DNA of 64,000 nt from Undaria pinnatifida (GCA_012845835.1 JABAKD010000007.1:12898011-12962010), one strand, 5' to 3'; numbered from the stretch's first letter, positions 9,641 to 21,836 are shown. The notes: a model not told the origin generated them from the sequence alone. Numbers and translations are program-made.

Positions 9641-10403
9641 GAAACGATAAACCCTTATATAATAGTTGGCCGTGGTTGGCGCCGACGCTGTAAAACTTTG
9701 TCAATATTGGGGCTGGCTTTGGTTGGCAACGACGCTGTAATACATGCCGATCACTGCGTGAGCTAGACAACCAGGGTACCGTTTTTTTGTTGTCGTTTTT
9801 TTGTTGGTCCCGATGGTGGCTATCGAGTTAGATAATCTTGTGCGGGGTGCAGAACCCTGATTCCGCACAAGGGAAATGATCGCATCGACTAGCGTGAACA
9901 TGGTAAGGCACCCACGAGGCAGTTACATAGTAATACCCATTGCTGTCTATGGAGTGGCCACACCAGAAAAAACGTGTAGCTCATTGTCGCTGTCATCCGT
10001 AAGCAAGAAAGTAGGCACAAGGTGCCGAAGTCCCTCTTGCGAGCGGTTCTTGAAAGGATGCAGTTCACCCGTCATGCAACTCGGCACGGCGGTTCGCGCT
10101 TGGTGCGAGCAAGGTCTGCCTTATTGGTGAGAATCCGACGTGCTCCGTCCCGGCATAGTAGGGATGCGAGGGTCTATGGTCATACGATTACGGCCATACA
10201 CAAACTGAGTACACCCACCCCCCCCGCCTCTTGGCCGTGCTTGGGTGCCACGCTTTCGGCCAGCACGGCACTCTGATTATATTTTGCCTCACCTGCGTAC
10301 CAGCTGGCCATGAACGGTATGGTTGCTTTGAAGACCTGCGGATAACACTTGCCCACCTTCTTCGCTGCATGAACCAGGACCCACATAGTGCTACTGTAGA
10401 GAC
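9641..10403. other. Intergenic; short direct repeat, no gene seen
   Basis: GTTGGC and CGACGCTGTAA recur in two adjacent segments at about 9,674-9,695 and 9,720-9,742. The rest is unremarkable. Open frames are short and overlap on opposite strands without domain signals. Confidence 0.5.
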
Positions 10404-10658
10404 TGATTCTACGATAACGCCCACCAGAACCAGTGATTTTCTTTCATTTTTCTTTAATGAACGTTTCATGGCTGCTCGACACAAGGAAGGATACTATTGA
10501 AAAAAAAGTACCCATGTTTTTTCTTGTGTGCAAAGGTCTATCGATCGATGGCGTCGGGGTGTCGAGAGACACCGAATTTCAGGAGATACGGCCGGTAGCT
10601 GGTTTTGAAACGGCCGATTTAGTTATAGAAAAGGTTGGGGGGGCTACCGTGGAACGAC
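10404..10658 (+). mobile_element. MITE-A copy 2
   Basis: Left end GACTGATTCTACGATA and right end GGGGCTACCGTGGAACGAC match copy 1. The interior retains AGGAGATACGGCCGGTAGCTG and an open frame with GVGVSRDTEFQEIRP and GFETADL. The interior includes AAAAAAAGT tracts but no transposase. Confidence 0.75.
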
Positions 10659-11554
10659 TATTGTCTACGCTGCACGGTTCCAGCGATTTCAACTCCAAAC
10701 TGCCCTAGGGAGGTTTTTGTGGAGCCGTCGTTCGGTAGATAGAAATCGATTAGGTCGTCAACCAGGGCTCTGCGCCAGTTGCTCAGCGGTGCACCTGGCA
10801 CTAAAAAGCTGAAATACATTTCTATACATTTTTATGTTTTGCTCGTCCCATCTATGAGAGTATCTTCGCGCTTTTTCTTCATATTTCTCCCTACCAGGGT
10901 CATTTACCAGTCTATTTTATCCCCCCTTCTCACCACTGTACACGTGATCATTTTTATGGCTAAGATATTTCAGCCCTTTCTTCTCTCGTCGGCTGTCATC
11001 GTCTTGCGCCTACCCACACCGCAAGGCGCCTTCAGCAGTTGATTCGTTTGATTAACTTATGGGCTGAAGTCAAAAAGAGGTACCAGTTATACCGTGACGC
11101 CTTGAGCCAAAATCAGGTAATCCTGGAACCAAACAAGAAACGCACGCAATGAGGGGTACTTTCAGCTTGTGACCGTGATAATTTATTTTTTATGACGTAC
11201 TGCGTATTTGCGCCTAAGCAGAAGCAGAATGATATCGTAGCGAATTTGTGCCCTCCAAAATCTTCATTGTTTTCATTTAACCTTTTCTGTATTATTATCT
11301 GTATGCTTTCGAGCGTTTTCGTGATCACGTTCACTACTACTACGGTTGTACCATGGATATACTTGCCACAACGGGAGAATACTCGCACGCACAAAACACA
11401 TGAATGTCACGGAGTATTTGAGATTGAACTGCTCCCTTTCTGTGCCATTTCAGCTAGCCGCAGTATTTCATGGCGGGAAGCGGGAGGAGACCTCGTACGA
11501 GTAGCCTCACGCCAGTAAAAATCAATATTGGGAAGAGACCCAGCACGACGTACA
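10659..11554. other. Intergenic, no gene seen
   Basis: This is AT-richer sequence with small open frames (for example 10,779-11,042 and 11,192-11,518) that lack domain or repeat matches. I see no convincing splice structure or start context, so no gene is called. Confidence 0.5.
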
Positions 11555-12189
11555 GACTATACTAAAGAAAAAGTACACTCCAGCTGTGGGATCGAAGATT
11601 TCGTCGAAACTCTTTTTTGCAAGCTGTGTGTGATACTCCGATCGCGTGTATTGCTGGATGTGTGTCCTTATTAAGGATATAGGTCGGCGGCTCTCCTGGG
11701 AACTACAGTGTAGCCTTTACCGGGGTCAACAGGGTGATGTTAGTCAGCCTGTGCGCGGAAACTATAAAAGCCTTTTTTGAGGGAGACAAAATATGACAGC
11801 TGTGGAAGAAAAGGCATCAGTTTGTCAAATGTATCCTGTAAGTCGTAAAACCGGTGACGGGAAGGCGGAGCTTTTAAGGGCGTGGGGGGCTGGGTTTGAA
11901 CAAGAGGGAGCGGGGGGGCGGGGGGCGGGCGGGGCAACTCCATCTGGGCGCGGAAACAGTAAATCCTTAATTGAACAATGCTGACGGTTGTGGAGGGAAT
12001 GCATCAGTTTATCACGTATATCCTGCAAGGCGTACGACCAGTGATAGGTGGGCGGAATGTTCGAAGGGATGGGGGGGGGTTAGGGCGCGGGAGGGGGGGG
12101 GATTTGCAACAGCTTTAGGTCGAAGAGATGTAGGAGCTTGCTATACACGTGGTGATAGATCTAGGCGACGGTGCGGGTGGTCGGGAAGC
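11555..12189 (+). mobile_element. G-rich element B, copy 3, head and first islands
   Basis: The head reads GTACACTCCAGCTGTGGGATC and CGAAACTC, then TTGCAAGCTGTGTGTGATAC and GATATAGGTCGG. Islands CGCGGAAACAGTAAATCC and GTAGGAGCTTGCTATACACG follow, then the long G-rich tract. Compared with other copies the G-rich part has expanded enormously. Confidence 0.75.
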
Positions 12190-14590
12190 AGGGGGCGTTG
12201 TTAGATGGGGGTGTTGTTGGGGAGGGGAGGTGGGGGGAGGGGAAGGTAGGAAGGGGGGGAGGTGGGTGTGGGGGGAGGTGGGGGGGAGGGGAGGTGGGGG
12301 GGAGGGGAGGTGGGGGGGGGGGGGGAGGTGGGTACATGGGGAGGTGGGGGGTGCGGGTGGTGGGAGGGGAGGAAGTTGGGGGGGGGGGAGGTCGGACGGG
12401 GGGGGTAGGCAGGAAGGGGGGGAGGAGGGGGGGCGGAGGAGGTGGCGGGGGGGGGGGTTGTAGAGGGGGAGATTGGGGGGGGGGATTGAGGGAGGGGAAG
12501 AGGTATGGAGGGTGGGAGGTTGAGGGGGGGGGAGGTAGAGGCGGGTGACAAAGGGGGGAGGAGGTGGGGGGGGGGGGGGGTGGGGGGGGGGGGAAGTGGG
12601 GAGCGGGGGAGGTGGCGGGGCGGGAAGGTGGGGGCAGGGGGGAGTTGTTGAGGAGGGGAGGTGGGGGGTGGGGGGGTGGATGGGGGGGAGGAGTGCGGGG
12701 TGGGAGGTGGGGGGGGCGTACGCGAGGGGAGGGGGGAAGTTGGGGCGGGGAGAGGTGGAGTGGGGCGGGAGGTGTGGAGTGGGGGAGGTGGCGGGGGGGG
12801 GGGGGAGTGGTGGGGCGGGAGGTGGGGGGGCGTGGGAGGTGTGGGGAGGGGGGGAGATGGGGGGGAGGAGACGTGGGGGGGGTGAAAGTAGGAAGGGGGG
12901 GAGGTGGGTGAGGGGGGAGGTTGGGGGGGGGGGGGAGGTGGTGGAGAGCGGAGGTGGGAACTGGGGGAGGTCGGGGGGGGGGGGGGGGAGGGGTGGGGGC
13001 GGGGGAGGGGTGGGGGGGGGGAGGGGGGGGGGGGGGGGGGAGGGGGGGGGGGGGGGGAGGGGGGGCGGGGGGGGAAGGGGGGGCGGGGGGGGGAGGGGGG
13101 GGGGGGGGAGGTCTGGGGTGTGAGAGGTGGGGGGGGGGGGATGCGGGGGGGGCAGGAAGTGGGGGCGGGGGGAAGTGGGGTTGGGGGGGAGGTGTGTAGG
13201 GAGGAGGTGGGGGGGGGGGGGAGTGGAGGGGCGGGAGGTTGGGGGAGTGGGAGGTGTGGGGAAGGGGGGAGGGGGGGGGGGAGGTGAGGTGGGGGCGGGG
13301 GGAAGTAGGAAGAGGGGGAGGTGGGTGGGGGGCGAGTTGGATGGGGAGGAGGTGGGTGGGGGGGGTGGTGGGTGGGGGTGGGAGGTTGGGGAGGGGGGAG
13401 GTTGGAAGACGGAGAGGTGGGAGGGTGGAGGTGGGGAGGGGGGGGGGGTATGGGGGGGCAGGTGGGGGGGGTGGAGGTGGGGGGGGGGAGGTGTGGAGGG
13501 GGGGAGGTAGGGGGTTGGGGGGGGAGGTGGGGGGTGAGGGAGGTGGGTGGGGGGGGAGGTGGGTGGGGGGGGGGGTGGGCGGGCGGGGAGGTGGGTGAGG
13601 GGGGAGGTGGGTGGAGGTCGGAGGTCGGGGGGGGGGGGAGGTGGGGTGGGGGAGGTGGGCGGGGGGGGAAGTGGAGGGGGGGGAGGTGGGGAGGGGGGTG
13701 TGGAGGGGGCGGAGGATGGGGGGGGGGGGGTGTGGAGGGGGGGAGGTGTGGGGGGGGGGGGAGGTAGAGGAGGGAGGGAAGTGGAGGGGCGGGAGATGGG
13801 GCGGTGTTTGGTATGGGAAGGGGCCGAGGTGTGTGAGGGTGAAGGTAGGAAGGGGGGGAGGTGGGTGGGGGGGGAGGTGGGGGGGGGGAAGAGGTGACAG
13901 GGGGGGGGCGGGGGAGCGGGAGGTGTCGAAGGGGGGAGATGTCGGGGTGGGGAGTTGGGTCGGGGTGAGGTGAGGGCGGGGAGAGGTGGCGGGAGAGGGA
14001 GGTGGGGAGGAGGGGAGGTGGGGGGGGGGGAGGTGGCGGGAGGGGTAGGTAGGTGGGGGGGGAGGTTGGTGGGGTGGAAGGTGAGAAGGGGCGGAGTTGG
14101 GGGGAAGGGGAGGTGCGGGGGGGGTAAGTCGGGCGGGAGGGAGGTGGGAACGGGGGGGGGGAGGTGGGGGGAGAGGCGATAGGGGGGGAGGGGGGGGAGG
14201 GGGGAGGGGGCAGGCGGGGAGGGGGCTAGGGGGTAGGGGAGGAGGTGGGAGGGGGAGGAGGTGACGGTGGCGGGGCGAGGGGGAAGGGGAGAGGGGAGGA
14301 GCAAGGAGGGGGGAGGGGGGGAGGAGGGGAGGGGGGAGGAGGGGAGGGAGGAAGGGGGGTGGGGGGAGGGGGGGAGGGGGGAGGTGGGAGAGGGGAGGGG
14401 GGGGGGGGGGCAGTGGGGGGGGTGGGAGGGGTGGAAGGGGGATATGGGGAGGGTGGGCGGGCGGAGGGAAGGAAGGTGGCAAGGGCGGATGGTTGAGGGG
14501 GGGAGGCGGGAGGGGTGGAAGGGGGAGGGGGGCAGGGGGGAGGGGGGGAGGTGGGGGTGGAGGGGAGGGAGGGGGGAGGAAGGAGGGGTG
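12190..14590 (+). repeat. 2.4-kb G-rich low-complexity tract (GGGGGAGGTGGG-type)
   Basis: The + strand is made almost only of G with scattered A and T and very little C. It is built from variants of GGGGGAGGTGGGGGG, with G-runs of more than 10. The pattern is irregular, not a clean tandem array. It is continuous with the third G-tract of element B copy 3. The strong strand asymmetry predicts many G-quadruplexes. The very long proline-rich open frames opposite it are artefacts of C-rich codons. Confidence 0.9.
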
Positions 14591-15676
14591 TCATGCCCAA
14601 GAGACCGAAGTCGGTGTGTGGCCATCGTCGTCTTGAAATTTGTGGTTCTTCCAATGGCCATCACGAGACAGCGTAAGACCACTCTGAATTCTTCGCCGTG
14701 TTGCGTTCTCTCCTCAGTGCCATTTATGATGTACTTGACTACCTCGGTGAGCCCAATGCCGTTACTAGTCAGTTCCTACGGTCTGCTAGTATGACATTTA
14801 TTTTCTTTTTCCTCTTCTTGCTTGCTCTTCTTGTCTTGTCTTTTCTTGGTTTTCTTGTCTTTTCTTTCCTTCCCTTTCCGTTTTGGTTTTTTCGCTTTCT
14901 TGTCTTTTCTGTCCTTTCCTTTCCGTTTTGGTTTATTCGCTTTCTTGTATTCATCTTCTATTATTTTCTTTGTTATTTTGTTTCTACTTGACTTGCGTCT
15001 GACCTGCGAATGCGTAGTTTTAGGTACTATTAATAGGTGCAATATATACGTGGTAGTCTTTCTTGGGTGGCAAGCGATATAGTCGGTTTTTCCAAGCGCG
15101 AGTAGTGAGACGTATGCACCAGTATGGACTGGCACATCGTAGGCTGACCCCTGATTTCACATTTATATGTTTCTGCTTGAGGCATGAGTTGCGTCAGCTG
15201 CTCCTCAGCTCCAGAGTGACTAGAGGCTGTCCTGTGACCACGGACTTGATTATGCGAGCTAATGTGAGAACAACAACAACAGGGTTCCTGGCGTGTGATA
15301 TTACTTGCCTTTAGTGTGTAGCTGATTTTGTCCCGAAAGTGAGCAAGTATACCGGGTTTTGGCAAAAGCCCTTAATTTTTGCCAATAAACTCAAAAATCA
15401 AAACCCCTCCCTCCGTAAGATTATAACTCCAGAACCAACCCGAAAGCAGTATCCGTGCTAAATCCTCATAGGGAGACGAGCTCTGTATAGCAAATAACGA
15501 ACCACAAATGAACATTGCAATACATCAAGGTGATCTGGCAACGCAGCATCAACCGAAATGACACGCGGGCAAAATCCAAACCTATAAGTCAGCACACCAG
15601 ACAATGTGCGGTTTAAGAAAACAATTGAAAAGATGAATGAAAACGAGAAAATAGTAAATGAGGAAAAATATAACAA
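14591..15676. other. Intergenic; pyrimidine-rich tandem segment, no gene seen
   Basis: The part at 14,790-14,990 is pyrimidine-rich on the + strand. It carries two ~54-bp units sharing CCTTTCCGTTTTGGTTT, CGCTTTCTTGTCTTTTC or close variants. The rest (15,000-15,676) has no repeat match or convincing coding frame. Confidence 0.6.
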
Positions 15677-15990
15677 GAGGAAGGTTGTTAGACAACCTGG
15701 TGTCTGGTGGGCAACGGGTAGACATATCATCCAGTGAAGATCGAAACGGGGTCTCACACACGACCAAACGGGATGTTTATGACAGGGTAATACTAGAAAA
15801 TATGATGATTGTAGAATGAAAGGAGGCAGCAAGGGACAGACGCACTTCAAAAAAGAAAGCAAGTAAGTAGAACAGCAGGAGCATCGGAAATCAAGAGTTG
15901 ATAGCTATCGGGCGAGGCCTGGTACGAGCAGGGGGGGGCAGTCGCCGACCAGGGAGCGGCGTAGAATCAACACGCATCGTTTTAGGGTTT
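15677..15990 (+). repeat. A1 split direct repeat of YR element
   Basis: This begins GGAAGGTTGTTAGACAACC and includes GGGCAACGGGTAGA, AGTTGATAGCTATCGGGCGA and CCTGGTACGAGCAGGGG. The same blocks recur in order at 22,131-22,445. The left edge is where similarity to A2 begins. Confidence 0.8.
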
Positions 15991-16539
15991 GGGGGTCTCC
16001 TTTGTTTTAGTTTCGCTGCTGTACCAGGCAAGGCAGGGTGGCTAGTCGCGAGAACCTTTACAGTACCAACCAACAACGGGACGAAGCGAAGCAAGAGGGC
16101 AACGAGGCACGAGGCACTCCGGGAGCGAGAGACGGAGAAGTTCAAGGACAAGGAGCGGCCGGCGGGGCAGTGGACGTGGAAACGTCGGCGACAGGGCTTG
16201 CGCACGGTAATGTGTCATACACTTCGTTGAGAGACAGTATCGTACGTACCATCAGAACATAGAGTGACTTTCTCGTTGGGCGTTTGTATGCGACCGGTAA
16301 AGGGAAGACAGACCATAGGCCATCTGTCACAGGGTCGTAGAGGTCGCGCGCAGCAGGGGTGGTGACGAGGGTTCGGCCCAACTAGGGGCAATGCGCGGGG
16401 GGGTTCCACATTCCATGCCGTTCCCTCAAATGACAGCAACACCTTTTCCGGCCCAATCAGCAGTCATGCCCCCCCATGGTTGTGAACGAGGATTTCACAT
16501 GAAAAAGAAGCGGGAAGGTCGTGGGGACACGACCAGTCC

Positions 16540-17300
16540 AATATGATGGCCGAGCAAGGGCAGGATTCTAAGGATCCGTCAGGCCCGCCGCAGTGGCAGG
16601 AGATGCAGGGGTGGAGGGAGGGGGGATGGGAGACAACACATTGGGGGGGCGAGGCCGCGTTCACACAGCAGCAGCAGATGCCAGGTTCGCCGCAGTGGCG
16701 GGAACAGAAGGGGGGAGGACAGAAGGAGAGGGGTAGCACGATGGGGGGGTGAGGCCGCGTATCCGCGGCAGCGGCAGCAGCCGGGGTGTGCCGCAACAGT
16801 AGCAGGGGCGGACGCACGAAGGTTGGAGGGAGTTAGGGGGAGTAAGTCCGTGATAAGCTGAAGAATCGGATCAGCAGCAGCAGCAGCAGAAGCAACCAGG
16901 CCTGCCGCAGCAGCAGTGGAGGCCGACGGACGAAGGTCGGGGGGGGGGTCGGAGGAGGAAGCATGTGGGAAGTAGGAGCGGCAAAGCAGCAGCAGCGGCT
17001 ACAGCAGTGGCAGGCACCGGAAGAGCAGAGGCGACCGGAAACAGTTCGAAGGTGGGGGGGACAGGACATATTACATGGTACCGGGCCGCAGTGGGGGGCA
17101 CAAGAAGCAGGAGGCCCACAGCGAGGCGGTTCCGAAGGACGCCGGGGAGCGCTAGGGATTGATTCCGGGCTGCCGTCGCATTGGGGGAAGGGCGGAGGAC
17201 AGAGAGAGGGCAGGGGTTGGGGGATGGGGGTGGAGGGGGAGGGAGGAGGAAGGGAGTGGGGCCAAAAAGGAAGGAAGTGAGGCGGAGGCGGGTATGGCAA
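16540..17300 (+). mobile_element. YR element: gag-like Q/W/G-rich region
   Basis: The translation is low-complexity with repeated PQW motifs and polyglutamine (for example PPQWQEMQGW, QQQQMPGSPQWREQ, KQQQRLQQWQ). CAG and GGGGGG stretches repeat in the DNA. Position upstream of RT suggests the gag-like part of the element; there is no zinc knuckle I can recognise. Confidence 0.5.
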
Positions 17301-17529
17301 GCATCCCGTTCTGGAGACACTGTGGCGGAAGTCTGGCCGCAACAAGGTGGCCTGAGCAAAGGGTCGAGTGAACGGATTGCCCCCGCCATTCGAAACGGTG
17401 CACGCCGAGAGGCTGACCACCAGCGGGTTCGTCCTGGGGGGGGAGGGAGCGCAGCAGGTGACATTGCTGTGCGGGAAGGGTGTCCGGAACTTCGCGTAGG
17501 AGAAACATTTCCGTGAGGGGGACGGGGAG

Positions 17530-17995
17530 ATGCACGTGTCATTGGACCACAGGGTGGAGGCGTTATTCCTCCTGCTGATAAATCTCGCACAGTTCATAGT
17601 GGCCTCCGGTCAGGCAGCACTGTGGCGGTCGGGCGTCTTGTCAGAGCGCTTCAGGGTAATCGCGAGAGGAATCCGGACGTTCCATTCACAGAATGCGCGA
17701 TTGGCAGCATCGAAGCAGTTACAACTGACGTTCGTGAAATGCTTCCATGAGGACCTACAGCGGTGGGCGGAAAAGGTGACTCGGCGAGGGCTCCTGCTGC
17801 AGCAGGAACCCGGGAGCCCTTTTTCTGGTCCGAGCAAGGTGGGCCCGATGCCGCTGATCCCGTTCACACGCACATACACGCTGGTCCAAGTGGCACCAAT
17901 CCAACTGGTGCACACGGGGGGGTTCGGCTCGTGGAAGGAGTGTGGGGAAAGGGGGGGGGTGGTAGCGGAACCACCGCGAAATTGTACAAAACGGG
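17530..17995 (+). mobile_element. YR element: region between gag-like part and RT
   Basis: The open stretch includes ALWRSGVLSERFRVIARGIR and FHSQNARLAASKQLQLTFVK. It sits just before the RT and appears to be part of the same polyprotein. I cannot name a domain. A purine-rich tract follows at 17,935-18,110. Confidence 0.45.
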
Positions 17996-18799
17996 AAGGG
18001 GGGCGGGGGGGGGAGAGGAAGACGAGGAGCGGAAAGGGGGAGAGGGGGGAAGAAGAGGTGGGGTGGGGGGTGGGGGGAAAGGGGGGGGGAGGGGGGCACC
18101 TCTGCTACGATGATGTCTAATGCGCGTGCCCCCACGAGCCACAAAAGGAGGAGCAGGTAAACCCACGAGAACAACCGCAAGTTGCCAAACGGCGCGTTCC
18201 TGTGGCGAGAGGGGGGGGAGTTGAGGAAAGGCAAGAGGGATGGAAAAGGAGGCGAGTCGGGTAATCGGAAGGGGTCAGAGAGAGAGAGAGGAGAGCGACG
18301 ACAGGCCGACAAGGAAATGAGGGCACGGGCTCCGCAGCACGGCGGGGCCTACCACACGAGCAACCGGCGGCAGTACTAGGGCATCAACATCGAGGGCCAC
18401 GGCAGGGAGCTCGGGCTGGGGACTGAGTAGCGAGGGGGGTCTGACTCCAGAGTCGGTGGTTTTGTCAGATAATGGTGCGATGACAGGTCAACGCAGAGAG
18501 GAGCAAGGACGTTGGCGGGTAGCACAGGGGTTGGTGAAGAAGGTGTGGGTGCGGGGTGTGGCAGCGGCACGCTTCATGGAGGTTTTAGTCAAACCCGCAG
18601 GAAAAGTGTTGAGAAAACTTGTCCGGGGCGGGGAGCATGGGGGGAAGGAGGGAAGGAAAGTTATAGGGCAAGAGGTGCGTTGGGTGGGTTGGTCGTTAAG
18701 AGCGCCGCATATGAAGCCGGAGAGCGTGGAAGCGTTTTTCGGGGACAAGCGCAGGTCTCCGAGAGTCGATCAGTGACAGCATATCGTACGCGTTGGGGT

Positions 18800-19960
18800 C
18801 CCAGCGGACGTGCTGCTGGGCGGGGACCTGACAAAAGAGTTTACATAAGAAAACCATTTGAGCGCCGAGATGTTTTATGAGGAAGTGTGGGAGAAAGCGA
18901 TAGAAGATGTGACATGTGATAGAACGATTGTTTATCCCAAGGAACAATCGGGGCAGGTACAGGGGCTTCGGGTATCACCAGTAGGGATCGTAGAAGAGCG
19001 CGAAAATATCAGAATTATTCACGACATGACTTTCGAACACAGGGACGGAAACAGGGGGGGGTCGGTGCATGCGACGACAGACTGGGAAGAGATCCCCGAG
19101 TGTGTTCTCACGGGCATGATGCGAGAGGATTTACGGGCAAAGTTCGACGAGCAGGCGCGAATTCTCGTTCAAAAAATGGGTGTCAAAAACGCGTTCAAGA
19201 AAGTTCCAGTAGACCCCGACGGCGCAGCGGCTTTCGGATACGTGCTTGGGTCAGTACCTCAATGCAGTTCGGGTGGCGGGGTAGTCCGGGTGGCGGGGTA
19301 GTCCGGAGTGGTGGGGAATAATATCGGCCGCGATACAGATGCGCAGCGTAATACAACCAGAGCGTCGGCGTCATTCTCGCACGCGGGAGACAGAGCGGCA
19401 GATCGCGTGGCGATAACACTGAGCACAGGGCGTAAGGTAGACAGTGGGCCGGCTGAATGTGTAGTACGACCAGCGGAGGGAGGGGGTGGCGGACGACCCA
19501 GCATTCATGGTGTTTATCATGGAGGATGCCATCTCGGTAGAGATACAGTGGGAAGGGGGGGGGGCGGGGGGTGTAAAGACTTGTCACGGTCGTTAGCTAT
19601 GGCAGAGGGGGGCAAGGGCAAGGAGACATTACCATCGCACAAAGAGGTTACCGGCTGGGAAACGCAGCAGGAAGTGTTAGGGTACGGTATCGGTACGGCG
19701 AGTATGGCTATCGCCTTGCCTGTACGAATGGTAGACGATTTTCGCGCGCGATTAGCAGAGTGTCCACCGAAACAAGAAACAGCAACGGTAAAAAAGGTAC
19801 TTATACTAGCAGTAAAGTTGCATCACGCATCGTTTGTAGTCCGGCCCGGATGGTACTTCGTCTGTCGGTTTCTGCAGCTATCTAAACTTCATCTTCATGA
19901 GGCGGAGCGGGTCGGGGGAGGAGGGGCGTGGGGTAGGTACAGGAAACAGGCTGAGTCGAG
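18800..19960 (+). mobile_element. YR element: reverse transcriptase
   Basis: Motifs fit a DIRS-order RT: PVGIVEERENIRIIHDMTF (fingers), MGVKNAFKKVPVDP (palm; compare MDVxxAFRxVxVxP in relatives) and FGYVLG. A region near 19,490-19,560 corresponds to the catalytic hairpin. Downstream, KKVLILAVKLHHASFVVRPG resembles the thumb and connection of these elements. Broken copy. Confidence 0.82.
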
Positions 19961-19984
19961 ACGAGGTTTACGGTTATCACGCAA

Positions 19985-20690
19985 ATTTATGGCTGGCGTA
20001 GGGTGGTGGAGATGGATTTTGGGGATAGGGGGGGGGTACGGGGGAGAGAAATAACAGCGCTGTTGTTCAGCTTCGTCAAGCAGCTTCCCAGTAAAACGTG
20101 GTTCTCGGACGCCTCGTTAACAGTGATAGGTAGACTGCGCATGGAGACAGGGTGTACTGGAGATTCAATTCACCGGAAGAAGTGCAGAGACAGACGATAA
20201 AGGGGGGTCAGGCTGTGAACGACTAGAGTTCGATGACCTTGACGGAGGTCATGGCTATAGTCCTGACGGCGGCCGTAATGGTATACATGAGGAAGGAGCG
20301 ACCAGGTAGAAAAGGGGAAGTAGTCCTAATGAGAACGAATAACCACACGGCCGTAGACTGGGTACAGAGATGCCGCAGGGGGGGTGGGGGGGGAGGGGCG
20401 AATAGGGGCGTTGATGAGAATGGTGGCGTTGGAAAAAAGAGGGGGGCGGTGATTTGCAAGAAAAAGCGTGTACGCGGGTTAGACAATCGACTGGCAGACC
20501 GACTGACGAGGTGGGATGCGAGGCAAGTTCCCCAGAGACTAAACGAAGAATGCCCCGAAATCGCCTGGCGGGTCCACAAGCTGGGGAACGGGGAGGGGCA
20601 GATGTGTTTGGATATATTCGGGGGGGTGCGCCTTTGGAAGACTTGCAGCTTCTTCTAGAAGGATTTGCGAGGCGAGTTTGGGGTTGTGGG
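19985..20690 (+). mobile_element. YR element: RNase H region
   Basis: TWFSDASLTVIG is an RNase H first-strand motif (WFSDAS, with the catalytic aspartate). MRTNNHTAVDWV near 20,330-20,365 corresponds to the DNxxAVxW-type strand of DIRS RNase H. VRGLDNRLADRLTRW at about 20,470-20,515 is the DNxxADxLTRW end. Confidence 0.8.
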
Positions 20691-20739
20691 TAAATTGGAG
20701 GTCATTCATCGGGAAAGGGTGCTGGTTACAGAAAGGGAT

Positions 20740-21540
20740 CGGTGAAATGGAGCTTGTGGAAGAGTTGGCAGAATTAATGGGTCACCGTTGCGTGGAGAAA
20801 GGGGGCAAGGAGACGACAATAGCGGGCAAGTTGGTGGCGATTAAGTTTTACCACGAGCAGTTTGAGGGGCTATCATTGCTATTAGGTAATTTATTGATCA
20901 AATCGGTGAAACCAGGAATCAAGAGGGCGCACGTAAAGAAGATTACTCAGCAGAGGGCGACAAAGCCATTGACGTGGCGTATACTGACGAGAATGCAGGA
21001 GAGCGTCCCATACTGGGGCACAGGTGTAAGGGTGGTATGGATAGGCTTGGCGTTGTCCTAGTTCTTTATGCTGCGGGCGTCGGAATTGTTTGCGGGGGAG
21101 AAGGGGGACTTTCACCTTTTTTTTGCGGAAGGGGGATGTAGCGTTTATCAGAGATAACGAGCAGTAACGTGAAAGCAGAAGGCGGGGGGCAGACAAAGTA
21201 GAGGTAGGTGGGGTTCAGGGGGTCAACACGGAACCAAGAGGTAAATGGGGTGGTTTTAGTGAGGACAGGGAAGGAGGGGGACGTAGGGGGCAAGTGAGAT
21301 GAGGAAAGGAGGGGGGCGAGGGCGAGACTGATTTCGGAAGATTGTGCGTTGCATTCGAGGAGGATACAGGGAGCCACAAGGCTCGCAGCGAAGCTAGTCC
21401 CGGAAGCGGTGATTAAGAAGGGAGTAAGGTGGTCAACGGATGCCGGTAGGGCAAACATGGAAGACTCCGTGTGGGTTTCGGGGGTGCTAGGGGAAAGGGC
21501 CGGGGAGAATACGAGACAGCCCAGGAAGACGACTAGATAG
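20740..21540 (+). mobile_element. YR element: tyrosine recombinase region
   Basis: The N-terminal half reads VEKGGKETTIAGKLVAIKFYHEQ and KRAHVKKITQQRATKPLTW, like the SAM-like core-binding part of YR recombinases in DIRS/Ngaro elements. The catalytic part shows HSRRIQGATRLAA (HxxR box) and VRWSTDAGRANMED towards the tyrosine region. The recombinase would integrate a circular DNA without a target-site duplication. Broken copy. Confidence 0.82.
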
Positions 21541-21548
21541 GGATTATA

Positions 21549-21578
21549 CAAGAAGAAGAAGAAGAAGAAGAAGAGGAA
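21549..21578 (+). repeat. (AAG)n microsatellite
   Basis: About nine AAG units follow directly after the recombinase end, then GGAAGG. A short simple repeat in the noncoding part of the YR element. Confidence 0.9.
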
Positions 21579-21721
21579 GGGAAATACAAAAAAAATACAA
21601 AAATATAAATACAAGCAATGAATGAATAGATAAATATTTTTATAAAATACCAACACCAACCATCATAGTGGAGAAAAACAATATTTATATTTATCAAAGG
21701 AATAGGACCCCTCCCTGTAAA

Positions 21722-21836
21722 AAAATTCTCACTCGCATAGTGTACTGCAAGCACCAACAACGCAGCTTGCAAAGATAAGTATTGACCCGAAATTCGTCGA
21801 ACTCACGGCTGACATCCTTAAACTATTTTTATACAA
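21722..21836 (-). repeat. Repeat C copy (related to G-rich element head)
   Basis: Read on the minus strand, blocks GTGAGTTCGACGAA, GGTCAATACT and ATCTTTGCAAGCTGCGTTG match 45,625-45,735 nearly end to end. They also resemble the element B head at its ATCTTTGCAAGCTG core. Its presence before B1 shows an insertion into the YR element or its ancestor. Confidence 0.65.

Noticed and set aside
12115-14682. Minus-strand open frame of 855 codons, proline-rich, and similar frames opposite the G-rich tract
   Set aside because: The strand is nearly pure C with few A/T, so stops are almost impossible; overlapping frames are equally open. Composition, not coding.
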